Source: Topomyia yanbarensis | Lineage: Eukaryota > Arthropoda > Insecta > Diptera > Culicidae | Assembly: GCF_030247195.1 (NCBI RefSeq) | Contig: NC_080671.1 | Coordinates: forward strand, 107,495,845-107,559,844 | DNA length: 64,000 bases | Direction of reading: 5' to 3' | In this document: positions 22,991 to 33,219 of the stretch, in pieces | How positions within the stretch are numbered: position 1 is the first letter of the stretch | How the letters are laid out: every line of letters starts with the position of its first letter | Program-made: the position numbers and the translations under genes | The notes under the pieces: model-generated | Told to the model about the DNA's origin: nothing | Database searches by the model: none | Seen by the model: only the letters and a program-made list of their open reading frames with translations

Positions 22991-24084
22991 GTTTTATGTT
23001 TTAGGGTAAAATTTGATTGCCTGTCCTGCGATAGAGGAATTCCACGAAGATCCGTCCGAAAATCTCTAAAATCGTGACCGACCATCTTAAATTTCGATAA
23101 AACTTTACAGGTTTAACTGGCATGGAAGACTAACCATTTTTCACAGCCAATAAGATTATTTTGACTCAAGCGCAATTTTTAAAAGGGCGTAGACGTTTCT
23201 ACGAGCAATAATTTCCAAAAAGCTTGTTCGATTACACTATTTTATATAGTAAAACTATCTGAGAACGAGTTACAGAGAATGAATACTTCTGCACGAAAAA
23301 AATATACGCTGAAAAAAAATTTGTGTCAGTTTTCACAAAAACAAAAATTCATGATAAAATTTCAAATTGCAAACAACCCATTTTTTCTTTTTTTTTATAT
23401 TTTGTCAACAAAAATCTAAAGAGAAAAGAAACATTTTGAATGTGATTTCATGATGGAGAAACTATCATCAAAAAAGTTTTTATAACAATAACTTTATACA
23501 TGTTTTTAAATTTCATTATAATTGATTTTATTAATGTAATTTTATTACAGAACATAATTCTAAATATAATTTTGTATCAAAATGCATTTTACAAATATCT
23601 TGCAAAATGCGATAGTTTTCCAGATATTTGCAATTTTGCTCCAACAAGAACAATTAATTCATATAATTAAGTCCATTTAAAAGTTATTCGCGTTACCCCA
23701 TCATAAATTGTCAAAAGTCTATTGTTTATCGTTTTACAGACATAAAAGAAGCTTTTTAGTGTATTTGGATCATGGAAAAACTTTAAATAAAAAAGTTTTC
23801 CTAACAAAAACTTTTGACAAATTTTCATAATTCATACTATTTGCGGTCAAAACTAGAATTTTATTTTTGAATATGATTACAAACGCCATTTTAAATCGAA
23901 ATTTTTATAACAAAAATTTTCTGAAATGTAGTAGCTCTAGAGATATTTTAAATTTTGTTTTAACAACCCAATTATTTTGTTTTATTACGACCTTTTCAGA
24001 AGTTATTCGCGTTTCTCCATCCACAGCAATTAGTTTTTCGTAAGGCTCATAACATTTCTTGTAACTTTCCCATTGAAATCAAGG
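22991..24084. other. Unassigned A+T-rich sequence
   Basis: Very A+T-rich with no ORF of interest. Related motifs (gttattcgcgttaccccatc near 23685 and gttattcgcgtttctccatc near 24002) suggest an old internal duplication of about 320 bp. Confidence 0.35.
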
Positions 24085-24219
24085 CGATATTGTAAACCAT
24101 TTGAAAGCTACATGAAAACAACCACAATATAATTCAACTATATAGTTTAATCATCAGATCCTATGGTTGAATAATACTTTATATTGTTTTTATATAGCTT
24201 TCAAATGGTTTACAATATC
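24085..24219. repeat. Hairpin with perfect 26-bp outer stem
   Basis: Bases 24085-24110 and 24194-24219 are exact reverse complements (start CGATATTGTAAACC). The inverted match continues inward imperfectly through caacc/ggttg and tata-rich segments, so the whole unit is a foldback of about 135 bp. An outer partial pair, agtttttcgt near 24030 and acgaaaaact near 24221, may extend it. Confidence 0.8.
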
Positions 24220-24773
24220 GAACGAAAAACTAGTACTAGGCAGGCTCATATGGACATGATCGAAAGGAAATGTGAAGAATTCTTTGCCTTCTGCTAAGTA
24301 GGAGTTGGGCGTTGCACCCAAGTCTACCGCATGGTCTATGGTAGAACATAACTCATCATCATGTTTTACCGCCGACGTCGGCTTTGATTTGCTTCACCCA
24401 TAAAACTCGGCAAAGATGAACCTCCAGTATAATAATCGTTTTAAAATAAATACATCCATATATCTTGATGTTCAAGATTAAAAGTCGGCTAACTACTTTG
24501 TAACAATCGGATATATTTCTTTCCGGTTTTTTTACTGAAGATTTTTTTATCCGACTCTTACAAAGAAATTTCCCAGTGCGATTTTTATGCTTGAAGTTTA
24601 TATCCGGTTTTTATATTCTAATATATTTGAAACGGGTTTTACGAAGCACGTTATGGCCTTGCGACTTGTATTTTCGGTCGCTCAATTTTCAGTACGATTT
24701 GCACATACATACAAAGGATTGACAGCCACGATCTTGAGATACTATGTGTCCATACTAAAACATCGCTTGAAAG
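24220..24773. other. Unassigned sequence
   Basis: No gene or repeat end could be supported. An 83-codon ORF at 24587-24838 has no recognised domain. Confidence 0.3.
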
Positions 24774-24866
24774 CAGCGGCGGATCAAGAAAGAGTATTCG
24801 GGAGGTCCGGATCCTGCCGAAAATTTTCAACTTGTTAAGAAATTTTAAACTAGTTTTAATCTTGAA
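24774..24866. repeat. Fragment of the CAGNGGCGGATCC MITE family
   Basis: It starts cagcggcggatcaag and continues through ggtccggatcctgccgaaaa and the aacttgttaagaaatttt body shared with 88-250 and 15147-15391. No right end was found. Confidence 0.55.
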
Positions 24867-24889
24867 GTATCAACCCCTCACTGTATTCT

Positions 24890-25410
24890 CCCTCCGGGCC
24901 GGGATGATTGACGATTTTTAGAGTGATTGCATAACCTTTCTATATGAGAAAAGCAAAAATGTGCCATAGTCAATTTTCGCCAAAATTTTTTTTTTTGATG
25001 TTGCATCAAATCTCAACGATTCATGCATTTTAAACTCACTTGGCATCAAAAATACAAATTTGATTTTGAAATTTTTCGTTACTCCCCCCTTTGAGAATTT
25101 TTCATTTCAGTTTATGTTGGAATTTGCTGTGTGGTCGCACTCTTCAACCCGTAACTCCGGAACCGGAAATCCAATCAATAAAAAATTCAATAGCAGCCGA
25201 TGGAAAGGTTGTACCTTTCATTTGAGACTGAGTTTGCGCAAATCGGTCCAACCATCTCTAAGAAAAAAAGGTGACATTTTTTCCACATACACACGTACAC
25301 ACACAGACACTTTCCGATTTCGACGAACTGAGTCGAATGGTATATGACACTTCAGGGCCGGGGTTAAATTGACGATTGTTAGACTGAATGAGAAAGACAA
25401 AAACATTTTT
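24890..25410 (-). repeat. Single inverted copy of the 39061-40663 tandem unit
   Basis: Read in reverse complement it follows the tandem unit: the tttctcatat..aaaggttatgcaatcact block, the rule-like cgactcagttcgtcgaaatcgg block, a short TG-rich tract (here CA-rich on the plus strand) and the ctcaaatgaaaggt..acctt block. It is more diverged than the tandem units and has a shorter microsatellite. Confidence 0.65.
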
Positions 25411-26589
25411 AGCAAACTTCGTTTCCTATTAAATAAAGACCCTTATTACGGTACATCTCTTCAAAAGCGAGCTCAATATGAAAGGTAATCTGAGGATTAT
25501 GATTGATTTCAGAACTCTGGAATTTTTATTGGAATGATTTCAGGCAGGTATTTGGTATTGATGTTGTTAGACAACTGTGAAATCAGGACCAATAGATCAG
25601 TTACTTATCAGGATCCCATTCCGACAATTTTTCAAAAGTCATCATGATGTTTACAACAACAGGTTATCAATGTACGGATCAAATAATTCTTATTGTAATA
25701 TTGCATTAAATCAGTCAGCATCAATAAATTTTTAACTTCAATCCAATAATTTTTTTTTGAGTGGGAGGGGGTGTATGGTGTTAAACCCCAAAGCCTTCTC
25801 TTGGCTACGCCGTTGCTTGGAGTTATTTATTTCGCTTTTTATTTTCCGATATGTTTCAGATCGATCCGATGGTTCTAAGTTAGAAAAATTGCAGTCAGAA
25901 GATTCGCGCAAATGAACTTTTTTACACTGATAAGTTATCAAGTTCCTTCCAGACAGCTTGGAACTGTTCGGTGATTATTTCTAGCGGTTGTAGATAGAAG
26001 AATGAAATACAAAATTCGTTTTATCGAAATAATGTTTGGCTTATTTAAATGGATTATTACTATATTGAATAATAAATAGTCGACAAAGGGTAATCCACAA
26101 ACAACAAGCCACAACTGTTAAAGATTTCAAAAAAGGTATTTCATGTCTTCAGTAAAATTATTCGCAAAAGTAAAAGCTACAAATTTGCTGAAAGCATCAT
26201 TTCAATACAATCACTTACAAGAAAATTTATGAAAATATCTCACTCGTAGGGGGATTAATCAGCAAAAGCACAATACCAAAAGAAAGGGCATATTACCTTC
26301 ATTAAATTCTCCGAAGATACTATAGACCTAAAATTAGCCGTTTTGGCGTTAATACTAGATTACATGTATTTGGTCATATTTCTGGCAATGGGAAATGATA
26401 AATTTTTTTGTCCGTATTTATCTTTTGATAATAGTCCGATTTCAGCTTGCATCTATAGCTTGTTCGAAAGGTATTCGTTAAAGCTGTCTAAAAATATATA
26501 AAGTGTTAATCTATGTTGTCAATTTTGGCAGATAATTTCGAAAAACCACAAAAAAAACTCAATTTTTACACATTCAAACATGCGTATCT
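25411..26589. other. Unassigned sequence
   Basis: A+T-rich, no supported gene. Near 25757 gagtgggagggggtgtatgg..aagccttctcttggctacgcc resembles the end of a MITE, but no partner was found. Confidence 0.3.
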
Positions 26590-26790
26590 TGAAAACTAAA
26601 CATCAGAATCAAAAACAATGTAATAGCGTTCTGTCTGGCTGATAGGTCTTTCATTTAAAATTGGTTCGGATAAGATTGGTTCAGTCATTGCTGAGAAACA
26701 CGAATGAGAATTCGTCCGTTACAAACACACAGACATTGTCCCAAATCGTCGAGCTGAGTCGATTGGTATATAAGAAAAACTTGAAAGTTT
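26590..26790 (-). repeat. Diverged copy of the same TG-repeat family
   Basis: The string ..tctttcatttaaaattgg..attgctgagaaacac..caaacacacagaca..cgtcgagctgagtcgattggtatat mirrors the inverted family member at 24890-25410. No tandem array forms here. Confidence 0.45.
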
Positions 26791-26929
26791 GAGCGAATTC
26801 TATACATTTCTATTCTAAGAAATGTAAAACCAAGATATATACCGCTATTAATTTACATTCCTATTTCTTGGTTCGACTACTAACGTACAGTGGGCAAATA
26901 GCTTCTCCTGACAATGGTGAGGTGGGATG

Positions 26930-27330
26930 AATGCCGAATCGTGATCTTCTTCCGGGCCAAAGACTTCAGCCAGTGAAGACTCTTATCGGGTGATCTTCGT
27001 GGGTCTGCCCCCTAACTACCTCCTCTTTATTAAGGTTCGTCTACCTTTTCACCTTTTTGTGCCGCGGGTCATGAACTGTACTGTTTGCAAACAATTCGGA
27101 CACACAGCCTTCCATTTTAACAAAAAGGCTTGTTGTTGAAAATGCGATGGGAATCATGTGGATGATTCCTGTAGAGGAAAAGTGTCTCTAATGTAGGGGA
27201 AATTCACTTGATATCCCGACATGTTCCACGTACAAACAGCGCGAGGTGGATTCCTTCAGGGACGCTCTAAGCGATCTTTAGCAAATATGCTAAAGATAGC
27301 TACGCCACCGGTCTCTACGAACATCTATAC
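26930..27330 (+). pseudogene. I-group ORF1 fragment (zinc-knuckle region)
   Basis: The plus-strand frame includes LPPNYLLFIKVRLPFHLFVP and RVMNCTVCKQFGHTAFHF, matching LLNYVLLVKVRLPVRLFVP and RVMNC in the ORF1 ending at 58541. The first knuckle keeps its CX2CX4H but its last Cys has become Phe. A TGA follows CC just before the second knuckle (KCDGNHVDDSC). Beyond it, a frameshifted remnant (TYKQRE..) continues to about 27320. About 200 codons of N-terminus are missing. ORF1 of I elements binds RNA through such CCHC knuckles. This copy cannot make a protein. Confidence 0.75.
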
Positions 27331-27782
27331 TATCAGGAATCAGTAGCCACTGGCTCAAATGTTACGTTCCCCATGCTGACCGGAGATTTGTGCCTTGCCA
27401 AGAATCGTCTTTTCATCATTTTCCTGATGGAAAGGATTGGGGAATTGGTAAGGTTAGGGGTAAGGAAAATAATGACACAAAACAATAAAAATAGAACATT
27501 CTGCACTCCCGGACCCGATCAGAAACACATAACAGAAATATTTCAAAACTATATCTCGCATTGCTATTTGTTATAAATTTCAGTTATTTTAACTACTAAC
27601 GAGACCTAATTTATAACACCTAATTTATAGGTTACAAAAATTGTGTTCTGTTATAATCTTGTTATTTCATTCTGATCGGGGAGGAATGCTGAACGATCTG
27701 CAGGTGCTACAATAGCGGGAATGAAACTTCCAACCCCCGGAGGGATAACAGAACGATAACACCCTCGAAGAGATATTGTCAT
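27331..27782. other. Unassigned, in part 3' flank of the minus-strand element
   Basis: The right part (about 27700-27782) is probably the 3' UTR of the LOA/R1-like element. The string ggctcaaatgttacgttccc near 27352 resembles ggctcaaatggcacgttccc near 5863, so a minor shared repeat is likely. No gene could be supported. Confidence 0.35.
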
Positions 27783-30700
27783 TCAAATACGGTTAAAACT
27801 ATAGCTCTTTGTTGTTCGTAACCCAGTGTGGGTTACGAACAATAGCATGTCTCTCAGTTTCAGCTCTCTGTGCATAGGTTCATCAATGTATGGAGAACCA
27901 AAAATCCGGATACGTAATTGCATTACTACAGGGTAGTTGCATATCAAATGATATGATGTACCGTAATCGGATTCACAAAGATCACATGAATAATACTCAG
28001 CGCCCTGAATAGTAGCCATTGAGTTTGCAATGTCCAGTCAGTAGGGCACTGATTAGAATATTGCAGTTGTACTTGGAAAAATGCAACAAATTCTTTGACA
28101 TTTTCGGACTCACATCTGGTAGAAAAGTCTTTGTTTGAACACAAGTTTGCAAGCTACGCCAATGGTTGGCATGTTCGGATGCAGCCCAAGAACGAATTTT
28201 GTGCTTTATCCAACTTATCGACAGTCGTAGAACTGGTTCTGGACCAACGAAGTCAGTCACAGCGCCAGCTCCAGCTAATTCGTCAGCCCACTCATTTCCA
28301 GTAATAATGGAATGACCGGGTACCCATAGAAGGTTGATAGCATTTGAAAGGCTAGAGTTCGACATGCGATTACTAATTTTGATCTCGAATCTGCCGAACT
28401 AAGTGCTTTCAGGGCAGCCTGACTGTCAGAGCAAAAATAGATTTTTTTACCGCAAATTCCTTGTTGAAGTGTTAATTGTACGCCACACAGAATCGCAAAG
28501 ATTTCTGCTTGGAATACGGTACAGTATCTACCAAGTGAATGACATTAGTTTAATCTCCTTTTATGACAATAGACACCAGCACCGGCTCGGCCCTCCAATA
28601 AAGAATCGTCAGAATAACAAGCTACGTATTCTTCAAGTTGTTGCTCCATACAGCCAGACAGCCATTCCTCGCGAAGAGGAATTCTCATATTGAAAGTTTC
28701 AAAAAGAAAACTACATGTGAGTGTAAGGTCACTGGGAGCTAGTTTATGCATCCCATTTAACCATTTGGTTAGTTGCACGATCTATTGAGTTACTGTTCCA
28801 GAGCACAGTAACCTTGGAACGGTTTACTCCAGAAAAAAGTGCTTCATGTTGCAGAAACACATGTAGTGGTTTTATGTTCAAGAGTGCCTCTAGAGCAGCA
28901 GTAGGTGTTGTCAAGAACGCACCAGTCAATGCCATAAAGACCATCCTCTGAAGATGGTTTAACATTGAATGTACTTGGAGTCCCCAAGATTTGCCGAAAG
29001 CCAGCCTTCAAAGGCCATGCAAGGTATCTTGATCCTGAAATCGATGTGAGCTGTCCAATTAAGTTTTGAGTCAAGAATTACCCCAACCTACTTCACTTGA
29101 ACTGCAATAATAACTTCAGAGTCAAAGAACTGCAATGGACGAGCTCCGGTTGTAATCATTCGTTGCGTGAAAAGCACCATTGATGTTTTATTTGGATTAA
29201 CTTATAGCCCAACATGAAGACACCATTGCTCAAAAACACATAAGGCTTATTGCATCACATCAAAAAGTGTATTAATGCAAATACCGGTGATCGTTAAAGG
29301 AGACCGAGGAGGGTTGAAACATTTTTTTTTGTTTTTGCTAGATAATTCGACAAAAACTGTCGTTCGATGATTGTTTATTTTTAAATTTCTTACTTCTGTT
29401 TATGCTTAATCAAATTACATCAAAATAACTGGCACAAATCAATAACATAGTATCAATATATTGATTTTTGTAACAGTGTTCTCTTTGTATCAACTCTCCT
29501 CATACCGAGGTAAGTTGAAATAGCAATTAATGTGAGTTGGAACAATAATTTTAAATATTATCAAAACGTTTTCTAAAGCATCAAATGTTACAACTGTGGT
29601 TTTGGTTACAAATGCAGAAATTTCTGCAATTATCCCAACAGTATTAACAGTAAGATACTTTACCTAACCACTAATTAACTATAACCGTAAAATTAAGAAA
29701 TTTGCTACCCATTTTTCATACATTTATTTCCCAACCGCTTCCCCTAGAACATTCTGCATTCATTAAAATGGTTGATATGACCAGTGATACTATTTATGAC
29801 TACAAGTGATACGGGTTTATGAAAACAGGTAAATTGGTGTCCATGTCGGTAGTATTTGATTCATTTTGAATTATGGTCACTTCACTCCAAGCTTCAGGAG
29901 CTGATAGTAGTAAACAATTAGAACAAATACATATTTCGTGGTTATAAATGACCAAGATATAATAAATTGACAACGTTGATCACTGTTGTCAATTCAGGAA
30001 AGAAGAATCTTGATTATTATTATTTGTTCAGGAACTTTAACGTGATTTTAACATTACCATTAGACTAGAAGTTCATCATCGAGGAGAGTTGAAACAAGGT
30101 GTTTCAACTCTCCTAGGTCAAGAAGTAAGTCTTGATCCACAATTTATAATTTATACCTCGCAAAGATAGAAAGAATACGTATCATAAATGTTAACTCTTA
30201 GACTATATAATAGTGATATTTTCATGATCGAACATTACTTAATATCTTAATAAAATAACGAAAACTTACTTTTGATCATTTTTTGTAGAGTGTTTACCGT
30301 AAATACTCAACCACTTATTTAACGTAGTTGGCTTGTATTGGAGGGTTTACAGGTACGATATAAATAAAACAAATGCATTATTGTTTTATCCCTAACGGTA
30401 CTGTTTCGCTAGTAATAGGCACTGTTTCAACTCTCCTCTTTTTCAAATCTCCTCGGTTTCCCCTATATGATAATTATTGGCGAAACTATACGTTGGAAAC
30501 CCAAGCTCATTAAGTTTCTTGAACAAGCCATCGGCGACAAGGTTCCATAGAAGTGGTGACAGCACACCGCCTTGAGGACATCCGCAGACACTCAGTTTCC
30601 TTATCTCTACTTGTCTTAACGATGAGGACAGATGTCGGTTCCTAAGCATTGCGTGTATCCAGTTCGAGATACATGAAGGTACTCCATGACCTCGTGCTGC

Positions 30701-31720
30701 TTCCGAAATGGATTCAAAAGACACGTTATCAAAAGCAGTTTCAATATCGAGAAAAACTCCTAAACTTGATTACCTTTTTGAAAAAGCTTTTTCAATGTTG
30801 TAGACAATATTGTGTAATAGGATGGTAGTAGACTTTCCCCCGCTGATATGCATGTTGAATTGCATGCAACGGGTGCTCGCCCAAACTAACAACTCGAATA
30901 TAGTGGTCGACTAAACGCTCCACTGATTTGAGAAGGAAGAAGGTAAGACTGATCGGTCTAAAGCTCTTTGCCTCCTCATACGTGACGCGGCCACCTTTGG
31001 GAATGAATTTGACAGTTATTTCCCGCCACGCTAATGAAATGTATCCTGTTGCAAGACTATAAGTAAGAATCTTTTTCAAAATATGCTTGAAGCGTTCATA
31101 TGCTCTTTGTAGTAGAACTGGAATGATTCCATCTTTTCCCGGAGACTTATACGGAGCAAACTTTCAATCTCCCATTTGGTCGATTCGGTTGTCACGGTTG
31201 GTTGTCGAGCAAATAACCAAGAATCAGAACTAGCTGAAAAGAACTCAGAGACAGTCGTCATTGATGGCTCTGAATAGCCTAGAAAGTGTGTGTCAAAAAG
31301 ACAGCTTAACATTACATCTTCGTCAGACGAGTATTCACCATTAGCAATTCTAATCGAACTGATATCAAACTCTTTCGAAAGTAACTTATTTATGCTACTA
31401 TGAGTGAGCTTGTTTTATCCACGACCTCATCCAAGTCACTTGGAGATAACGACGGTTTGAGCTCGTTTGGTACGAGTCAGTTTGCCAACTCATGCGTAAT
31501 ACCGTCAGAGCAGAGAGTTACATCTAACACCTCTTCTCTGACAGCTCGTGCAAAGGTTTGGCGATTTCATGCATTAAGTATGTGCAGATTTGTGCTACTT
31601 AAGTATCCCACCAAGTCGGTGCCTCTCAAATTGATATCTGAGCAGCCTCAAATTATGTGGTGGGTAATTATGAACGGAAACCCATTTCTGCCACAATATG
31701 ATGCAACCCTTTTGAAATCA
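27783..31720 (-). pseudogene. LOA/R1-like non-LTR retrotransposon ORF2, decayed and split
   Basis: On the minus strand, pieces appear in the expected order. First comes the endonuclease-RT linker (about 31720-31100). RT follows at about 31079-30470, with KFIPKGGRVTYEEAKSFRPI, CPQGGVLSPLLWNLVAD and FANN in place of YADD. After the inserted element at 29297-30463, the RT thumb continues (about 29290-28780). RNase H lies at about 28750-28200, with a decayed YSDDS, FQAEIFAILCG, CSDSQAALKAL and LLWVPGHSIITGNEWADEL. A C-terminal CDLCESDYGTSYHLIC cluster lies near 27960. Frameshifts and stops break every domain, and the catalytic Asp pair of RT is lost. The RNase H and terminal Cys/His cluster suggest the LOA or R1 group; the exact clade is uncertain. 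Confidence 0.75.
29297..30463. mobile_element. 1,167-bp TA-flanked element with GGGGAAACCGAGGAG ends
   Basis: The right end, reverse complemented, is GGGGAAACCGAGGAG; the left end is AAGGAGACCGAGGAG. TA lies at 29295-29296 and 30464-30465. Removing the element and one TA brings the flanking minus-strand RT frame (…YHI / ITGICINTL…) back into phase, which confirms the boundaries. The core GAGTTGAAAC recurs internally, for example near 29490 and as a small palindrome near 30080-30112. No transposase ORF is visible. Confidence 0.8.
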
Positions 31721-31733
31721 TCAGTAGGCGATG

Positions 31734-33091
31734 TACGGTGTTTCCAAATAGGCAAAAACGTGATCGAAATTGTTTTGACCACGAAAAAAGTGTCTTCAGC
31801 AAAGTTTGTCTATAAAATACTCCCCATCTTTTTAAAGTATTGGTTTGGTGATAAATCCCCCCAAAGCTGGGAAGCAAACTTTTGTTTAGTCATTTATGAA
31901 AATAATAAAAAACTGTGTTTAGCAAAGTTATAGGGAATATAATAAGAAAGAACTTTGCTGAAGAGACTATGTATCTATCTTTCGATTTTAATACACATTT
32001 GTATAGTTTTCTATGATACACCCCTGACAAATCACTTTTTCCAACATAACTTTTCTGGGTGATTTTTTAGAATTTCGGAAATGTTCTAAGATTTTGTTTG
32101 GCACAAGAAAACACACAATTTTTGTTATGCAAGTTTATTTTTATCTCTTATATCTGTAGAGTTATCGATATTTTTAGTGCTACATTTTGGTATGAAATAA
32201 CACTTCAATCCGCAAATTTCCGGAGACAAAGCCATATTCATTCGAATCTATAAAGCAAACGCTATCGAATCCAGGGATAACCATTTGTCGTATTCTGTCT
32301 CTTACATGCAAAATCATATATTCAAAAAACGACTATAAAACCCTTTTACAAGGACGTTTAAAAATTACCCCTCCCACCTCTCCGCCATGTAACAACATGC
32401 TTCATACACCCTCTTTTACCCTTAAATGTGTGATGTAATTTTTAAACGGCCTTATAAAAGGGTTTTATAGTCGTTTTTTTGAATATATGATTTTGCATGC
32501 AAGAGACAGCATGCGACAAATGGTTATCCCTGGATTCGATAGCGTTTGCTTTACAGATTCGAATGAATATGGCTTTGTCACCGGAAATTTGCGGATTGAA
32601 GTATTATTTCATACGAAAATGTTGCTTTTTTTGGCACTAAAAATTTCGATAACTCTACAGATATAAGAGATAGAAATAAACTTGTATAACAAAAATTGTG
32701 TATTTTCTTATGCCAAACAAAATCTTAGAACTTTTTGAAATTCTAAAAAATCACCCAGAAAAGTTATGTTGAAAAAAGTGATTTGTCAGGGGTGTATCAT
32801 AGAAAACTCCACAAGTGTGTATTAAAATCAAAAGATAGATACATAGTCTCTTCAGCAAAGTTGTTTCTTATCATATTCCCTACAACTTTGCTGAATACAG
32901 TTTTTTATTATTTTCATAAATGACCAAACAAAAATTTGCTTCTCAGCTTTGGGGGGATTAATCACCAAACCAATACTTCAATAAGACGGATATTTTATAG
33001 ACAAACTTTTCTGAAGACAATATAGCTCGAAAATCGTTTTTTAGTGGTCAAAACAATTTCGATCACGATTTTGCCTAATTGGAAACACTGT
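31734..33091. mobile_element. 1.36-kb hairpin element, arms about 640 bp
   Basis: The left arm (31734 to about 32365) and right arm (about 32434-33091) are near-identical reverse complements over their whole length; only about 68 bp separates them. Ends read TACGGTGTTTCCAA and, reverse complemented, ACAGTGTTTCCAA. GCGATG occurs just outside both ends (31728-31733 and 33092-33097), a possible target duplication. The CAGTG-like start hints at hAT, but the duplication length does not settle it. The ORFs across it (31400-31933 plus, 33075-33617 minus) are read-through of the arms and not genes. Confidence 0.85.
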
Positions 33092-33219
33092 GCGATGGTT
33101 CATTATGCGGCAAATATGCCGAATAATAAACGTATTTCTTTTTTATGTTGTCAACAGTCGTATTTACCGTGACAGCAAAAATTTGCGAAGAAAAAAACGT
33201 CGACTGTGTCAGAGATTTG

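Noticed and set aside
31400..31933. 177-codon plus-strand ORF
   Set aside because: It runs across the antisense of the LOA/R1-like element and into the left arm of the hairpin element; no domain.
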